Notes: generated by a model from the sequence alone, not told the origin. Positions 16,659 to 25,461 are shown, counted from the first letter of the stretch. The stretch: 64,000 nucleotides of DNA from an uncultured Lachnospiraceae bacterium (GCA_900316165.1 ONBW01000001.1:1-64000); one strand, 5' to 3'. Numbers and translations: made by a program.

Positions 16659-18404
16659 ATGAAGGAACTGATGCTTGGTAACAAGGCAGTAGCCCGCGGC
16701 TTGTATGAAGCCGGCTGCTGTTATGTGTCATCTTACCCGGGAACTCCGAGTACAGAGATCACAGAGGAAGCAGTAAAGTACGACGACATCTACTGTGAAT
16801 GGGCACCTAATGAGAAGGTTGCTATGGAGAGCGTCTTTGGTGCATCACTTGCAGGCAGAAGAGCATTCTGCGGAATGAAGCACGTAGGATTAAACGTTGC
16901 AGCTGATCCACTCTTTACGATGTCATACACCGGTGTAAACGGCGGAGTCGTAATCGGAGTAGCAGATGACGCCGGAATGCATTCATCACAGAACGAGCAG
17001 GATTCAAGACATCACGCTATCGCAAGTAAAATCCCTATGCTTGAGCCATCTGATTCAGAGGAGGCTCTTGAGTTTACGAAGCTCGCATATGAGATTTCTG
17101 AGAAGTACGATACACCTGTACTTCTTAAGATGTGCACGAGAGTATCACACTCTCAGTCTATTGTAGAGACCTCAGACCGTGTTGAGCCGGCTCCAAAGCC
17201 TTATGAGAAAAATATCGCTAAGAACGTCATGACTCCGGCAAATGCCATCAGACGTCACCCAATCGTTGAGGAGCGTACAAAAAAGCTTATCGAGTATGCA
17301 GAGACAGCTCCGATAAACAGAGTCGAGATGGGTGGAACTGATTTAGGAATCATCACATCATCTACCTCATATCAGTATGTGAAGGAGGTCTTTGGAGATT
17401 CAGTTTCAATCCTCAAGCTTGGAATGGCAAATCCTCTTCCAAACAAGCTTATCCTTGATTTTGCCTCAAAGGTAAAGAAGCTCGCTGTAGTTGAGGAGCT
17501 CGATCCTATCATCGAGAATCACTGCAAGGCACTCGGACTTGAGGTTTCGGGAAAGGACATCCTTCCGATTTGCGGTGAATTTTCACAGAATATCATAAGA
17601 AAAGCCTTCGGCGTAAAGGTGCCGGAGGGACCATCGATAGATGATGAGATTCCGGTAAGACCTCCAGCTATGTGCTCAGGATGCCCTCACAGAGGAATGT
17701 TCTACACCTTAAAGAAGAACAACTGCATCGTAATGGGCGACATCGGCTGCTATACCTTAGGTTCAGCAGCTCCTTTAAATGCGATGGATATGACGCTCTG
17801 CATGGGAGCTTCTATCTCAGCTACTCACGGCTTTAACAAGGCTAGCAAGGGTGAGTACGAGCACAAGACAGTCGCTGTAATCGGCGATTCGACCTTTGCT
17901 CATTCGGGAATGACAGGACTTGCGGACGCGGCCTATAACCAGTCGAATTCGACAGTTATCGTTCTCGATAACTCAATCACAGGAATGACTGGTCACCAGC
18001 AGAACCCTCTTACTGGTAAAAATATAAAGGGTGAGCCTGCAGGTCAAATCAACCTCGAGGCGCTCTGCCACGCTATGGGAATAAACCGTGTGGTAGTCGT
18101 TGATCCTTACGATCTAGATCAGTGCGATAAGGTATTAAAGGAAGAGCTTGCAGCAGATGAACTCTCTGTCATCATCTCCAGACGCCCATGTGTACTTCTT
18201 AAAGAGGTTAAGAAAAATCCACCTGAATCTGTTGATCCAGACAAGTGCGTAGGATGCAAATCCTGCATGAGAATCGGATGTCCTTCGATTTCTATAAAAG
18301 GCGGCAAGGCACATATCGACGATACGCTCTGTGTCGGCTGCGGAGTCTGCAACCAGATGTGTAAATTCGGCGCTATCAGCCTGACAGGCAAGGAGGACAG
18401 ATAA
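16659..18404 (+). CDS. iorA: Indolepyruvate:ferredoxin oxidoreductase alpha subunit (copy 2)
   Basis: A second IorA of 581 residues, some 30 shorter than copy 1 and clearly divergent, so not a recent duplicate. It has YPGTPSTEITEE near the start, CSGCPHRGMFY, GDIGCYTLGSAAP, GDSTFAHSGMTG in the TPP domain, and a C-terminal 2[4Fe-4S] domain (CVGCKSC and CVGCGVC). AAGGAG is 10 nt before the ATG. It starts 21 bp after paaK copy 1 with no terminator between, so both triads are one transcript. The two alpha subunits probably differ in preferred 2-oxo acid. Confidence 0.95.
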   Translation: MKELMLGNKAVARGLYEAGCCYVSSYPGTPSTEITEEAVKYDDIYCEWAPNEKVAMESVFGASLAGRRAFCGMKHVGLNVAADPLFTMSYTGVNGGVVIGVADDAGMHSSQNEQDSRHHAIASKIPMLEPSDSEEALEFTKLAYEISEKYDTPVLLKMCTRVSHSQSIVETSDRVEPAPKPYEKNIAKNVMTPANAIRRHPIVEERTKKLIEYAETAPINRVEMGGTDLGIITSSTSYQYVKEVFGDSVSILKLGMANPLPNKLILDFASKVKKLAVVEELDPIIENHCKALGLEVSGKDILPICGEFSQNIIRKAFGVKVPEGPSIDDEIPVRPPAMCSGCPHRGMFYTLKKNNCIVMGDIGCYTLGSAAPLNAMDMTLCMGASISATHGFNKASKGEYEHKTVAVIGDSTFAHSGMTGLADAAYNQSNSTVIVLDNSITGMTGHQQNPLTGKNIKGEPAGQINLEALCHAMGINRVVVVDPYDLDQCDKVLKEELAADELSVIISRRPCVLLKEVKKNPPESVDPDKCVGCKSCMRIGCPSISIKGGKAHIDDTLCVGCGVCNQMCKFGAISLTGKEDR

Positions 18405-18976
18405 TGGATACGAAGAATGTAATGATAGTCGGAGTCGGCGGTCAGGGTTCACTCCTCGCCAGTAAGCTCCTTGGAAGAATGCTTCTCGATGAGGGATTTG
18501 ATGTAAAAGTAAGTGAGGTTCACGGCATGTCCCAGCGTGGCGGAAGCGTTGTCACCTACGTCAGATACGGAACAAAGGTCGCAAGCCCGATAATCGATAA
18601 GGGCGAGGCCGATTATATAGTCTCATTTGAGCCGCTCGAGGCTGCCAGATGGCTGCCATTTTTAAAAGAGGGTGGTCAGATCGTAACGAACACTCAGGAG
18701 ATAGATCCGATGCCTGTTATCACAGGAGCTATGACTTATCCTGAGAACATTGTTGAAAAAATGAAAGCAACCGGAGCAAAGGTCGATGCCCTCGACTGCT
18801 TAAGCCTCGCAAAGGAGGCAGGCTCTTCAAAGGCTGTAAATATCGTCCTTATGGGAAGACTTTCACATTACTTTGACATGCCTGAGGAGTCATGGATGAA
18901 GGCGCTTGAAGCAAGTGTTCCTCCGAAGTTCCTCGAGATGAATAAAAAGGCCTTTGTCCTTGGAAGGGATGCATGA
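18404..18976 (+). CDS. iorB: Indolepyruvate:ferredoxin oxidoreductase beta subunit (copy 2)
   Basis: A 190-residue partner of IorA copy 2. It starts VMIVGVGGQGSLLASKLLG and has VSEVHGMSQRGGSVVTYVRY, the two landmarks of the family. The ATG shares one base with the iorA stop (TAATG), a tight coupling. The 3' end overlaps paaK copy 2 by 4 bp. Confidence 0.95.
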   Translation: MDTKNVMIVGVGGQGSLLASKLLGRMLLDEGFDVKVSEVHGMSQRGGSVVTYVRYGTKVASPIIDKGEADYIVSFEPLEAARWLPFLKEGGQIVTNTQEIDPMPVITGAMTYPENIVEKMKATGAKVDALDCLSLAKEAGSSKAVNIVLMGRLSHYFDMPEESWMKALEASVPPKFLEMNKKAFVLGRDA

Positions 18977-20277
18977 TGGAGAGATATTTTCAGAAGGATA
19001 TAGAGTGTGCTCCGAGAGAGCAGATAATTGCGCTCCAGAATGAAAAAATAGTAAAGCAGGTTCATCACGTCTGGAACAGTGTGCCTTACTACAAAAAGCT
19101 GATGCAGGATAAGGGACTGACTCCTGATGATATCAAGGGAATCGAGGATATTCATAAGCTTCCGTTTATTTCAAAAAAGGACCTGCGTGAGTGCTATCCT
19201 TACGGAATGCTTGGAGCTCCGCTTAAGGACTGTGTCAGAATTCATTCTACCTCAGGTACTACCGGAAAGAGAGTCATTGCTTTCTATACCAGAAATGACC
19301 TGGATCTCTGGTCAGACTGCACTGCCAGAGCGCTGGTGGCAGCAGGCGCCAGTGATGAGGATGTGGTTCAGGTTTCATACGGCTATGGACTTTTCACAGG
19401 CGGTTTTGGATTAAATGACGGAGCTGTAAAGCTTGGCTGCCTTACTGTTCCTATGTCCTCTGGAAATACTGACAGACAGATCATGTTCATAAACGACCTG
19501 AAGGCCACTGTTCTCTGCTGTACTCCTTCATACGCGGCTTATATCGCTGAGACTATGAAGGAGCAGGGCTACACTCCTGACCAGATTCCTCTTAAGGCTG
19601 GAATCTTCGGAGCTGAGGCCTGGAGTGAGGAAATGAGACACGATATCGAGAAGACCTTAGGAATCAAGGCATATGATATTTATGGACTCACCGAGCTCTC
19701 AGGACCGGGAGTTGCCTTCGAGTGCAGTGACCAGAACGGAATGCATGTAAATGAAGACCACTTCTATGTCGAGACCATCGACCCTGAAACAGGTGAGGTT
19801 CTTCCTGAGGGCGAGGAGGGTGAGATAGTCTTCACTTCTTTGGACAAGGAAGCCTTCCCGCTTCTCCGTTACAGGACCAGGGACATCAGCCGTCTGTCGA
19901 GAGAGAAGTGCTCCTGCGGCAGAACCTTTGTAAAGATGATGAAGCCAAAGGGCAGATCTGATGATATGCTTATCATCAAGGGTGTAAATGTATTCCCTTC
20001 ACAGATCGAGACTGTACTTCTGAACCTTGGCTATCCTGCCAACTATCAGATTATCGTTGACCGTGTCAATAACACTGATACCTTTGATATCCTTGTCGAG
20101 ATGACTCCTGAGATGTTCACTGATGATATCGGAGAGATCACAGCCAGACAGAAGCAGCTTGTCAGCGCCTTAAAGGATATGCTTGGCATCAGGGCGAATG
20201 TTAAGCTCGTCGGACCAAAGACCATCGCAAGGTCAGAGGGCAAGGCTGTAAGAGTCATTGATAAGCGGAAGATCTGA
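18973..20277 (+). CDS. paaK: Phenylacetate-CoA ligase family protein (copy 2)
   Basis: A 434-residue adenylate-forming enzyme like copy 1. The AMP-binding loop is STSGTTGKR (residues 92-100), the middle motif is DIYGLTELSGPGV, and the C-terminus reads RSEGKAVRVIDKRKI. Two adjacent ATGs (18973 and 18976) are possible starts; the first overlaps the iorB stop. It ends the second iorA-iorB-paaK triad, and the ACT-domain gene follows 13 bp later. Confidence 0.93.
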   Translation: MMERYFQKDIECAPREQIIALQNEKIVKQVHHVWNSVPYYKKLMQDKGLTPDDIKGIEDIHKLPFISKKDLRECYPYGMLGAPLKDCVRIHSTSGTTGKRVIAFYTRNDLDLWSDCTARALVAAGASDEDVVQVSYGYGLFTGGFGLNDGAVKLGCLTVPMSSGNTDRQIMFINDLKATVLCCTPSYAAYIAETMKEQGYTPDQIPLKAGIFGAEAWSEEMRHDIEKTLGIKAYDIYGLTELSGPGVAFECSDQNGMHVNEDHFYVETIDPETGEVLPEGEEGEIVFTSLDKEAFPLLRYRTRDISRLSREKCSCGRTFVKMMKPKGRSDDMLIIKGVNVFPSQIETVLLNLGYPANYQIIVDRVNNTDTFDILVEMTPEMFTDDIGEITARQKQLVSALKDMLGIRANVKLVGPKTIARSEGKAVRVIDKRKI

Positions 20278-20290
20278 GGAGGAAATTAAT

Positions 20291-20725
20291 ATGAGTGTTA
20301 AACAGATTTCCATATTTCTTGAAAATAAACCGGGCACTTTAAACGAGCTGACTGATATCCTTGCTGGTAATAAGCTTGATATCAGAGCGCTCTCTCTTTC
20401 TGAGACTGAGGGCTTCGGAATCCTTCGTATAATTGTAGATGATGTCGTAGAGACCTGCTCTGTTCTAAAGGATGCTGGCTATGTGTGCAAAATCACACCT
20501 GTAGTTATCGCGATGATCCCTGATGAGACTGGCGGTTTGAACAAGGTCCTCTCAATCCTTAAGGACGCGAATGTTAATGTCCGCTACATGTACGCGAGCC
20601 TTGGCGGCAAAGGTCTTCACAGAGCTCTTATGATTTTTAAGGTGGACAACGAAATACTGGCTGAGACCTCTCTTCGCGAGGCAGGAATCAGTCTGATCGA
20701 GCAGACGGACGTGGATACGATTTAA
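20291..20725 (+). CDS. Double ACT-domain protein
   Basis: A 144-residue protein made of two ACT domains: VKQISIFLENKPGTLNELTDIL (about residues 3-24) opens the first, and IAMIPDETGGLNKVLSILKD (about 76-95) the second. AGGAGG is 8 nt before the ATG at 20291, which is why this start is preferred to one 11 codons upstream inside paaK. ACT domains bind amino acids, and such proteins regularly follow paaK in Clostridia. It may sense aromatic or branched amino acids for this operon, by allostery rather than DNA binding since there is no HTH. Confidence 0.9.
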   Translation: MSVKQISIFLENKPGTLNELTDILAGNKLDIRALSLSETEGFGILRIIVDDVVETCSVLKDAGYVCKITPVVIAMIPDETGGLNKVLSILKDANVNVRYMYASLGGKGLHRALMIFKVDNEILAETSLREAGISLIEQTDVDTI

Positions 20726-20728
20726 GCT

Positions 20729-21757
20729 ATGATACAGGATATTTTTCCAGACAAGTTATACAATCAGTATGACGTGAATGTATCTCCGTCAGAGAATTCG
20801 CCGGTTTATATTTTTAAAAGAGATAGTCTTTTGATAAGCAAAGAGGGTGGCTTCAGGCTGCCCTCTTATTCTGAGCTGAGCGAATATCTCTCGGAGAATG
20901 GCGGGGCGAAGATTATTTTTCTTTTCAGGATAAATGAAGAGAAGAGATTTCTGCTGCTGCCATCGGTGGATGGAGAGAGCCAGATTTTTCCGTCATCTTC
21001 TGAGATCGGAGAGAATTATTCTATTCAGAAGTCACAAGTGGATGGAGAGAACAAGTCTTTTGAAGCATCATCAGAGATTGCCAAGAATCGTTCTATCACA
21101 GTGCCTCAAGTGGATGTAAAAAAACAGCTTTCTCTAAAGCAATCTGGGGGCGTTGGCCGTTTTTCGTATAGAAAAATATTTGACATCAGGATGAGTGGGC
21201 TGTGCTCGAAGACTGAGCTCTTTGCGATTACGACTGCCTATCACCTGAGCGTCTGGTACAATTCAAACCGGTTCTGTGGCCGCTGTGCTGCGCCTCTTGA
21301 GTTGTCTAAAAAGGAGCGGGCGCTTGTCTGCCCTCATTGTAAAAATACCGTATATCCAAGAATTAATCCTGCTGTTATCGTCGCTGTAACAGACCACGAC
21401 AGAATCCTGCTGACCAAATACAGAGGACGGGCTGACGTGCCTTTCTATGCGCTTATTGCTGGCTTCGTCGAGATTGGTGAGACACTTGAAGAGACTGTGC
21501 AGAGGGAAGTCATGGAGGAAGCGGGCCTTCGTGTCAAGAATATCCGCTACTACAAGTCCCAGCCGTGGGGTAAGGCAAGCGATATTCTCTCCGGTTTTTT
21601 CTGCGACTTAGACGGCAGCACCGAGATCACGATGGAAGAGGATGAGCTCTCTGTAGCCGAGTGGTACGATCGCGACAAGGTCATCGGTCAGCCCGACGAT
21701 ATGTCGCTGACAAATGAGATGATGATGGTTTTCAAGGAGGGAAAAGAGCCGAAGTAG
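20729..21757 (+). CDS. nudC: NADH pyrophosphatase, NudC-like, with internal repeat insert
   Basis: Nudix hydrolase that splits NAD(H) and related dinucleotides, or decaps NAD-RNA. In order: a poorly conserved N-terminal domain (1-80), a repeat insert (80-128), a four-Cys zinc ribbon CGRC-x17-CPHC (about 185-210), and the Nudix domain with GFVEIGETLEETVQREVMEE (about 247-266). The 342-residue length exceeds usual NudC (about 260-280) mainly because of two 24-residue tandem repeats. It begins 3 bp after the ACT gene and may be in the same transcript. No good ribosome site is seen. Confidence 0.88.
   Translation: MIQDIFPDKLYNQYDVNVSPSENSPVYIFKRDSLLISKEGGFRLPSYSELSEYLSENGGAKIIFLFRINEEKRFLLLPSVDGESQIFPSSSEIGENYSIQKSQVDGENKSFEASSEIAKNRSITVPQVDVKKQLSLKQSGGVGRFSYRKIFDIRMSGLCSKTELFAITTAYHLSVWYNSNRFCGRCAAPLELSKKERALVCPHCKNTVYPRINPAVIVAVTDHDRILLTKYRGRADVPFYALIAGFVEIGETLEETVQREVMEEAGLRVKNIRYYKSQPWGKASDILSGFFCDLDGSTEITMEEDELSVAEWYDRDKVIGQPDDMSLTNEMMMVFKEGKEPK
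20966..21109 (+). repeat. Two 72-bp tandem repeats inside nudC
   Basis: Units begin GTGGATGGAGAGA at 20966 and 21038; a partial third (GTGGATG) begins at 21110. Exactly 72 bp each, encoding 24-residue units of the form VDGExxxFxxSSEI. They lie between the N-terminal domain and the zinc ribbon, in a Ser/Glu-rich, probably disordered stretch. Confidence 0.8.
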
Positions 21758-21804
21758 GATTGAGATATAAGAGGCAGGCTTTTTAATCCAACAGCTTAAA
21801 GCTC

Positions 21805-23133
21805 TCAGATAAACTGAGCCCACATTATCGGCATACACTCGATGGCTCCATCCTTTTGATAATCCTTAGTGTACAACAGAATTTCATGAAGAATTCTTGA
21901 AGAGAATTTACTTGAAAAGGCATCTATAGAAGAATGCGTTTTATAGCCAGAGCTTTTTACCTCAATAACGGATATTTTACTTTTTTCAGAAATAAGAAAA
22001 TCAACCTCGTAATTATGTCTGGACTTCTCGTTTAAAAATGTGTGATAGTACAGCTCGTGACCATTAGCTGCCAGTGTCTGAGCGACAACGTTCTCATAGA
22101 TGTAACCCAGATTGGCCCCAAGCTTACCATTTAGCAGTTTGAAATAAATATCATTTTCTGTAAAATCTCTGTCCTTAAATGCAAGTGTGACAAAAAGCCC
22201 GGTATCAGCGGTGAACAGTTTAAATCTTGTCAGATCTTTGTTTTGAGCCATTCCTGGTCCTGGGTCATTTGCGTGGTAAGCCACGAGAACCGTTCCAGAA
22301 TCTCTGAGCTCAGATATCTGTTCCAGTATTTCGTCAGCTCTGCTGCCATTTAAAACGCTGGAAACCTGATACCTGGATGTGTTTCCCATGAGCTGTGCCG
22401 GAATCGCATCAAAAAGTGCAGAAATTTTTCCTGTTTGGTCGATTTTTCGAAAATCATCCTCGTAAAGATTCAGGATATCTCGTTTTACATCGTCAACCGC
22501 TCTTAAATCATTAGTTGCTATGTAGCTTTCAACCGACTGCGGCATTCCACCAACCAGCATATAAAGTCTGAAGTCGCGGAGCATCTTTCGGAAAGCGGCC
22601 TGCCCTAAGGGCTTTCGCTCATCGTACAATTGCCGTAGTATCGAGACAGAGATATCATCACCCAATGCCCACCGAAATTCTTCGTAATCCATTGGATACA
22701 TGTGAATTTTCTTTTCTTCGCTTGGAATCAAAATATCCTGTACATTTTTCCTGATAGATATAAGTGATCCAGTCTCGATATAATCATATCGTCCATCCTT
22801 GACAAGTGCTTTGATGGCCTGACGGGCTTTGGGACATAGCTGGACTTCATCAAAAACAATACAGGATTTTCTTTCATGTAGGCTTACCTGATAGGTAAGC
22901 TGTAATTGTAAAAATATATAGTTTAAATCTGAGAGGTCATCAAACAGCGTCTTTGTCTCTGGAGAGGCAGTATAAAAATCAATCAGGATAAAGCTTTCGT
23001 ATTCATTTTTGGCAAATTCTTCTACAACTGTCGATTTGCCAACCCGCCTGGGACCTTCTATCAACAGGGCTGTTCTTCCGTTTGAAGTATTTTTCCAATT
23101 AAGCAGGCTGTTATAAATTTTTCTCTTATACAT
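21805..23133 (-). CDS. AAA ATPase with DUF4143 domain
   Basis: A 442-residue ATP-binding protein of the AAA_14/DUF4143 type. Walker A is GPRRVGKS (residues 27-34), Walker B is CIVFDEV (about 95-101), and a sensor-like ETGS follows. The C-terminal DUF4143 domain contains KLFTADTGLF, NVVAQTL and the nuclease-like VDFLI...ISVIEVKSSG, resembling a PD-(D/E)xK core. The ATG at 23133 is preferred to a TTG seven codons upstream; neither has a clear ribosome site. Function of this very common family is unknown. The promoter carries iterated palindromes, which suggests autoregulation. Confidence 0.85.
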   Translation of the reverse strand: MYKRKIYNSLLNWKNTSNGRTALLIEGPRRVGKSTVVEEFAKNEYESFILIDFYTASPETKTLFDDLSDLNYIFLQLQLTYQVSLHERKSCIVFDEVQLCPKARQAIKALVKDGRYDYIETGSLISIRKNVQDILIPSEEKKIHMYPMDYEEFRWALGDDISVSILRQLYDERKPLGQAAFRKMLRDFRLYMLVGGMPQSVESYIATNDLRAVDDVKRDILNLYEDDFRKIDQTGKISALFDAIPAQLMGNTSRYQVSSVLNGSRADEILEQISELRDSGTVLVAYHANDPGPGMAQNKDLTRFKLFTADTGLFVTLAFKDRDFTENDIYFKLLNGKLGANLGYIYENVVAQTLAANGHELYYHTFLNEKSRHNYEVDFLISEKSKISVIEVKSSGYKTHSSIDAFSSKFSSRILHEILLYTKDYQKDGAIECMPIMWAQFI

Positions 23134-23154
23134 AAAAATACCCGCGCTTTCCAA

Positions 23155-23238
23155 AAATCACTAATTTTAAAATACGGAATTTCCTCAAAATCGTTGATTT
23201 TATTATACGGAATTTACTCAAAATCGTCAATTTTATTC
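23155..23238 (-). repeat. 33-bp promoter iterons of the DUF4143 ATPase gene
   Basis: Two full 33-bp units (about 23154-23186 and 23187-23219) and a partial third (23220-23237). Each contains a palindrome AAAATC-nnn-GATTTT or close variant, then ATACGGAATTT. The third palindrome overlaps the -35 box, and the others lie between the -10 box and the start codon. The layout fits cooperative repressor binding. Confidence 0.75.
23202..23230 (-). promoter_or_regulatory. Promoter of the DUF4143 ATPase gene
   Basis: On the minus strand TTGACG (23230-23225) and a perfect TATAAT (23207-23202) are 17 bp apart. The -35 box lies within a copy of the iterated palindrome. Confidence 0.8.
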
Positions 23239-24279
23239 CAACTCTCCCTCGAACCACTTTATAAGTGCATTGAGATTCAGGTCAGAGTGCTCGACTTCTC
23301 TTGAAAACAGGTAGACGGTTTCTTCGAAAGTCAGACTGGTGTCGGCGGCGCTTATCATCATAATCCAGCGGACAGTCATGACTGCAATCATTGCACGGGC
23401 GTAAATCTCGCCATCGTAGATGCTTCCACAGAAGTAGGTAAACAGCAGGGATTCTAGCATTTTTTCAAAAATAAACGACTTTGCGGATTCCGGGTTCATC
23501 GTTTGATTCCATTCAGATGAATTCGGGCCTTTTTTATTCCAGTAGCTTTTTGTTTGCTTGAGAATATCGTGCCAGGATGGGTAGAGCTCTTCGAGATCTA
23601 AAAGTAGCTCCAGGCTTTCGCACATATACTTAAAAGAGTAATTGTCTCCAGCTGGAAGAGCATCTTCATATGTGACATCATCCATCGGGGAGAATTCTCC
23701 CTCATCGTAGCACCCCTGAAGAGTGAAGGCAGCTGAAACGATGATGTCCATTTTTCTCTGAAGTGATATGTCATTTCGCCTTACGACTTTAAGCATCTGC
23801 TCTCTGGCATAGGTCAGCTTATCAAAAAGGAAGAGGTCGAAATCATCGTAGTCGTCGATATCATCTTCATTTTCATCTTCAGTTTCTATTAAACTCAAAT
23901 GAACCGGAGATTCAATAAGCATCCTGACGACCTCGGGGCAGGAGAGCGAAAGCGAGTATTCCCGCAGATCTAAAAATTCCTCAGTGTGCCTCGGGTAAAG
24001 CCGGCAGGTATCGCAGAGATATTCTTCGCCAAGATTAGACTGAAGGTCACAGAGACCTGAGTCGGCCAGCATAGAGCAGCGGCCATTGTTCTGCTTGAAG
24101 CAGGATTCACTGAAGTCTATTCCTGAATGAAGACGCTTTTGAAAATCGCCTGAGTATGCGTTATATTTTTTAAGGCTTTTATCATCTATCACGATCTGCC
24201 AGCCACTGCAGCAGTTCATTGGACATTTATCTGCGATGCAGCGGAACTTGTCAAAATCGTTCTGCTTTCTGAAAAACAT
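23233..24279 (-). CDS. fliB: Flagellin lysine-N-methylase, FliB family
   Basis: A 348-residue protein of the FliB family, which methylates lysines of flagellin. The start at 24279 (MFFRKQNDFDKF) has AAGGA 6 nt upstream; an upstream in-frame ATG is rejected. The N-terminal half carries the Cys pattern of the family, probably an iron-sulfur or zinc site: CIADKCPMNCCSGW (about residues 14-27), then GRCSML, GLCDLQ, and CDTCRLYPR. SLSCPEVVRMLI is another family landmark. The only flagellin gene in the window is 9 kb away. The C-terminus is weakly conserved, as usual. Annotated members in non-enteric bacteria are rarely tested. Confidence 0.88.
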   Translation of the reverse strand: MFFRKQNDFDKFRCIADKCPMNCCSGWQIVIDDKSLKKYNAYSGDFQKRLHSGIDFSESCFKQNNGRCSMLADSGLCDLQSNLGEEYLCDTCRLYPRHTEEFLDLREYSLSLSCPEVVRMLIESPVHLSLIETEDENEDDIDDYDDFDLFLFDKLTYAREQMLKVVRRNDISLQRKMDIIVSAAFTLQGCYDEGEFSPMDDVTYEDALPAGDNYSFKYMCESLELLLDLEELYPSWHDILKQTKSYWNKKGPNSSEWNQTMNPESAKSFIFEKMLESLLFTYFCGSIYDGEIYARAMIAVMTVRWIMMISAADTSLTFEETVYLFSREVEHSDLNLNALIKWFEGELE

Positions 24280-24376
24280 ATTTTTCCTTCTCTGATTAAC
24301 TGATGAAACTTTTAGATCTCCATAATGGTGTGTCAACACAGTACATTAAGACCTGTGGATTTATGTTGGTTTTCTA

Positions 24377-25162
24377 TTACAATGAGAGTATCTGCGAAAT
24401 CAGCACTGCAATGAATTCATTCCTGCTGACTGACGGGGATTCGCCATCAGAATAAATGCTTCCTGCTGTGTCTCTGATTTCGGCTGGGAAGTCACGGGTT
24501 TTGGTCGAGAAGTTTATACCGATTCCTGTGATGTACCAGAGAGGTTTTTTGAGGTCGGCATCAAAACCGGCTTCAGTAAGGATGCCGCAGATTTTTCTGC
24601 CGTTTAATACACAGGAATTTGGCTTGGAGAATTCTGCCTTTTTGCCGCAGACCTGCTTGATTGTACGGCAGATGCATTTTGCAACGGAGGCGGTTATTTT
24701 TCCGGGATCCTTAAGCTGCATCTGGTCCGGGTACATGATGACGCTTAAATAGATGCCGCCGGCTGGGGACGAAAATGACTTTCCGGTGTGTCCTTGTCCT
24801 CCGGTCTGCGATTCAGCTATGACTGCGGTGCCGTGAGTGGCTCCGTTTGAGAGTTGGCGCAGAGCCTCTTTGTTTGTCGAATCTATCGAGTCAAAAACAA
24901 AGACATTCTCTGGATCATAATCGAGTTGCATAGCTTCAAAGAACGGAATCATGCCTTCTCTCGAGAGCTTGTCAGAATGCTCAGACAGACAGTAGCCCTT
25001 CTTCGTCGCAGCAGAGATATCGTATCCCCTTTCACGCAGAGTATTTACAGCCTTCCAGACCGCATTCCTGGATATATCAAGCTCTTCAGCAAGCTCTGCC
25101 CCGGAGAACCATTTGCCCCGGTTTCTTTCAAGACATTCAAGCACCATTTCAACAGTGGTCAT
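24377..25162 (-). CDS. birA: Biotin-protein ligase / biotin operon repressor BirA-like
   Basis: A bifunctional BirA: N-terminal winged helix (residues 1-60, ELDISRNAVWKAVNTL as recognition helix), then the ligase core. Ligase landmarks are FDSIDSTNKEA (about 90-100), ESQTGGQGHTGKSFSSP (117-133) and GRKICGILTE (188-197). Two motifs depart from the familiar forms: the GRGRxG biotinoyl-AMP loop reads GQGHTG (122-127) and the KWPND motif reads SKPNS (179-183). GAGG lies 7 nt before the ATG. A candidate self-operator lies at its -10 box, and bioY with a related site is 1.4 kb away. At 261 residues the C-terminal SH3-like domain appears short or absent. Confidence 0.88.
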   Translation of the reverse strand: MTTVEMVLECLERNRGKWFSGAELAEELDISRNAVWKAVNTLRERGYDISAATKKGYCLSEHSDKLSREGMIPFFEAMQLDYDPENVFVFDSIDSTNKEALRQLSNGATHGTAVIAESQTGGQGHTGKSFSSPAGGIYLSVIMYPDQMQLKDPGKITASVAKCICRTIKQVCGKKAEFSKPNSCVLNGRKICGILTEAGFDADLKKPLWYITGIGINFSTKTRDFPAEIRDTAGSIYSDGESPSVSRNEFIAVLISQILSL

Positions 25163-25184
25163 AATTTACCTCTTCGACAGCCAA

Positions 25185-25221
25185 TTGTCACCTGATAATT
25201 TCCTTTGTCACAACTATTATA
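25185..25221 (-). promoter_or_regulatory. birA -10 box with candidate BirA operator
   Basis: A perfect TATAAT on the minus strand (25221-25216) is followed at once by TTGTGAC-N15-GTGACAA (25213-25185), an imperfect inverted repeat with the layout of Firmicute BirA sites (TTGTwAAC-N14/15-GTTwACAA). A similar TTGTGA/TGACAA pair lies at bioY. Autorepression is inferred. Confidence 0.55.
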
Positions 25222-25431
25222 CGACATTTTAATATTGAAATGTATATGAAAATAAGAAAAGTAAATTATTAAAGCGAAGCGATTTATGTTTGCACGACAG
25301 GTACATGATGACAGAAAAGAATTAAGTCGTTATAATGAAATAAAAAAAGAAACGAGTAACCCTCTCAGCAATAATCGCTTACCAGAAAAAAACTCATTTC
25401 TTGGTTGGTATATTACAACTATTTTTGTGAA

Positions 25432-25461
25432 TTGTCAAACTAATTTTAAACTTTCTATAAT
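25432..25461 (+). promoter_or_regulatory. Promoter of the Nudix-Maf gene
   Basis: TTGTCA (25432-25437) and TATAAT (25456-25461) with 18-bp spacing, 26 bp before the start codon. Confidence 0.7.
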
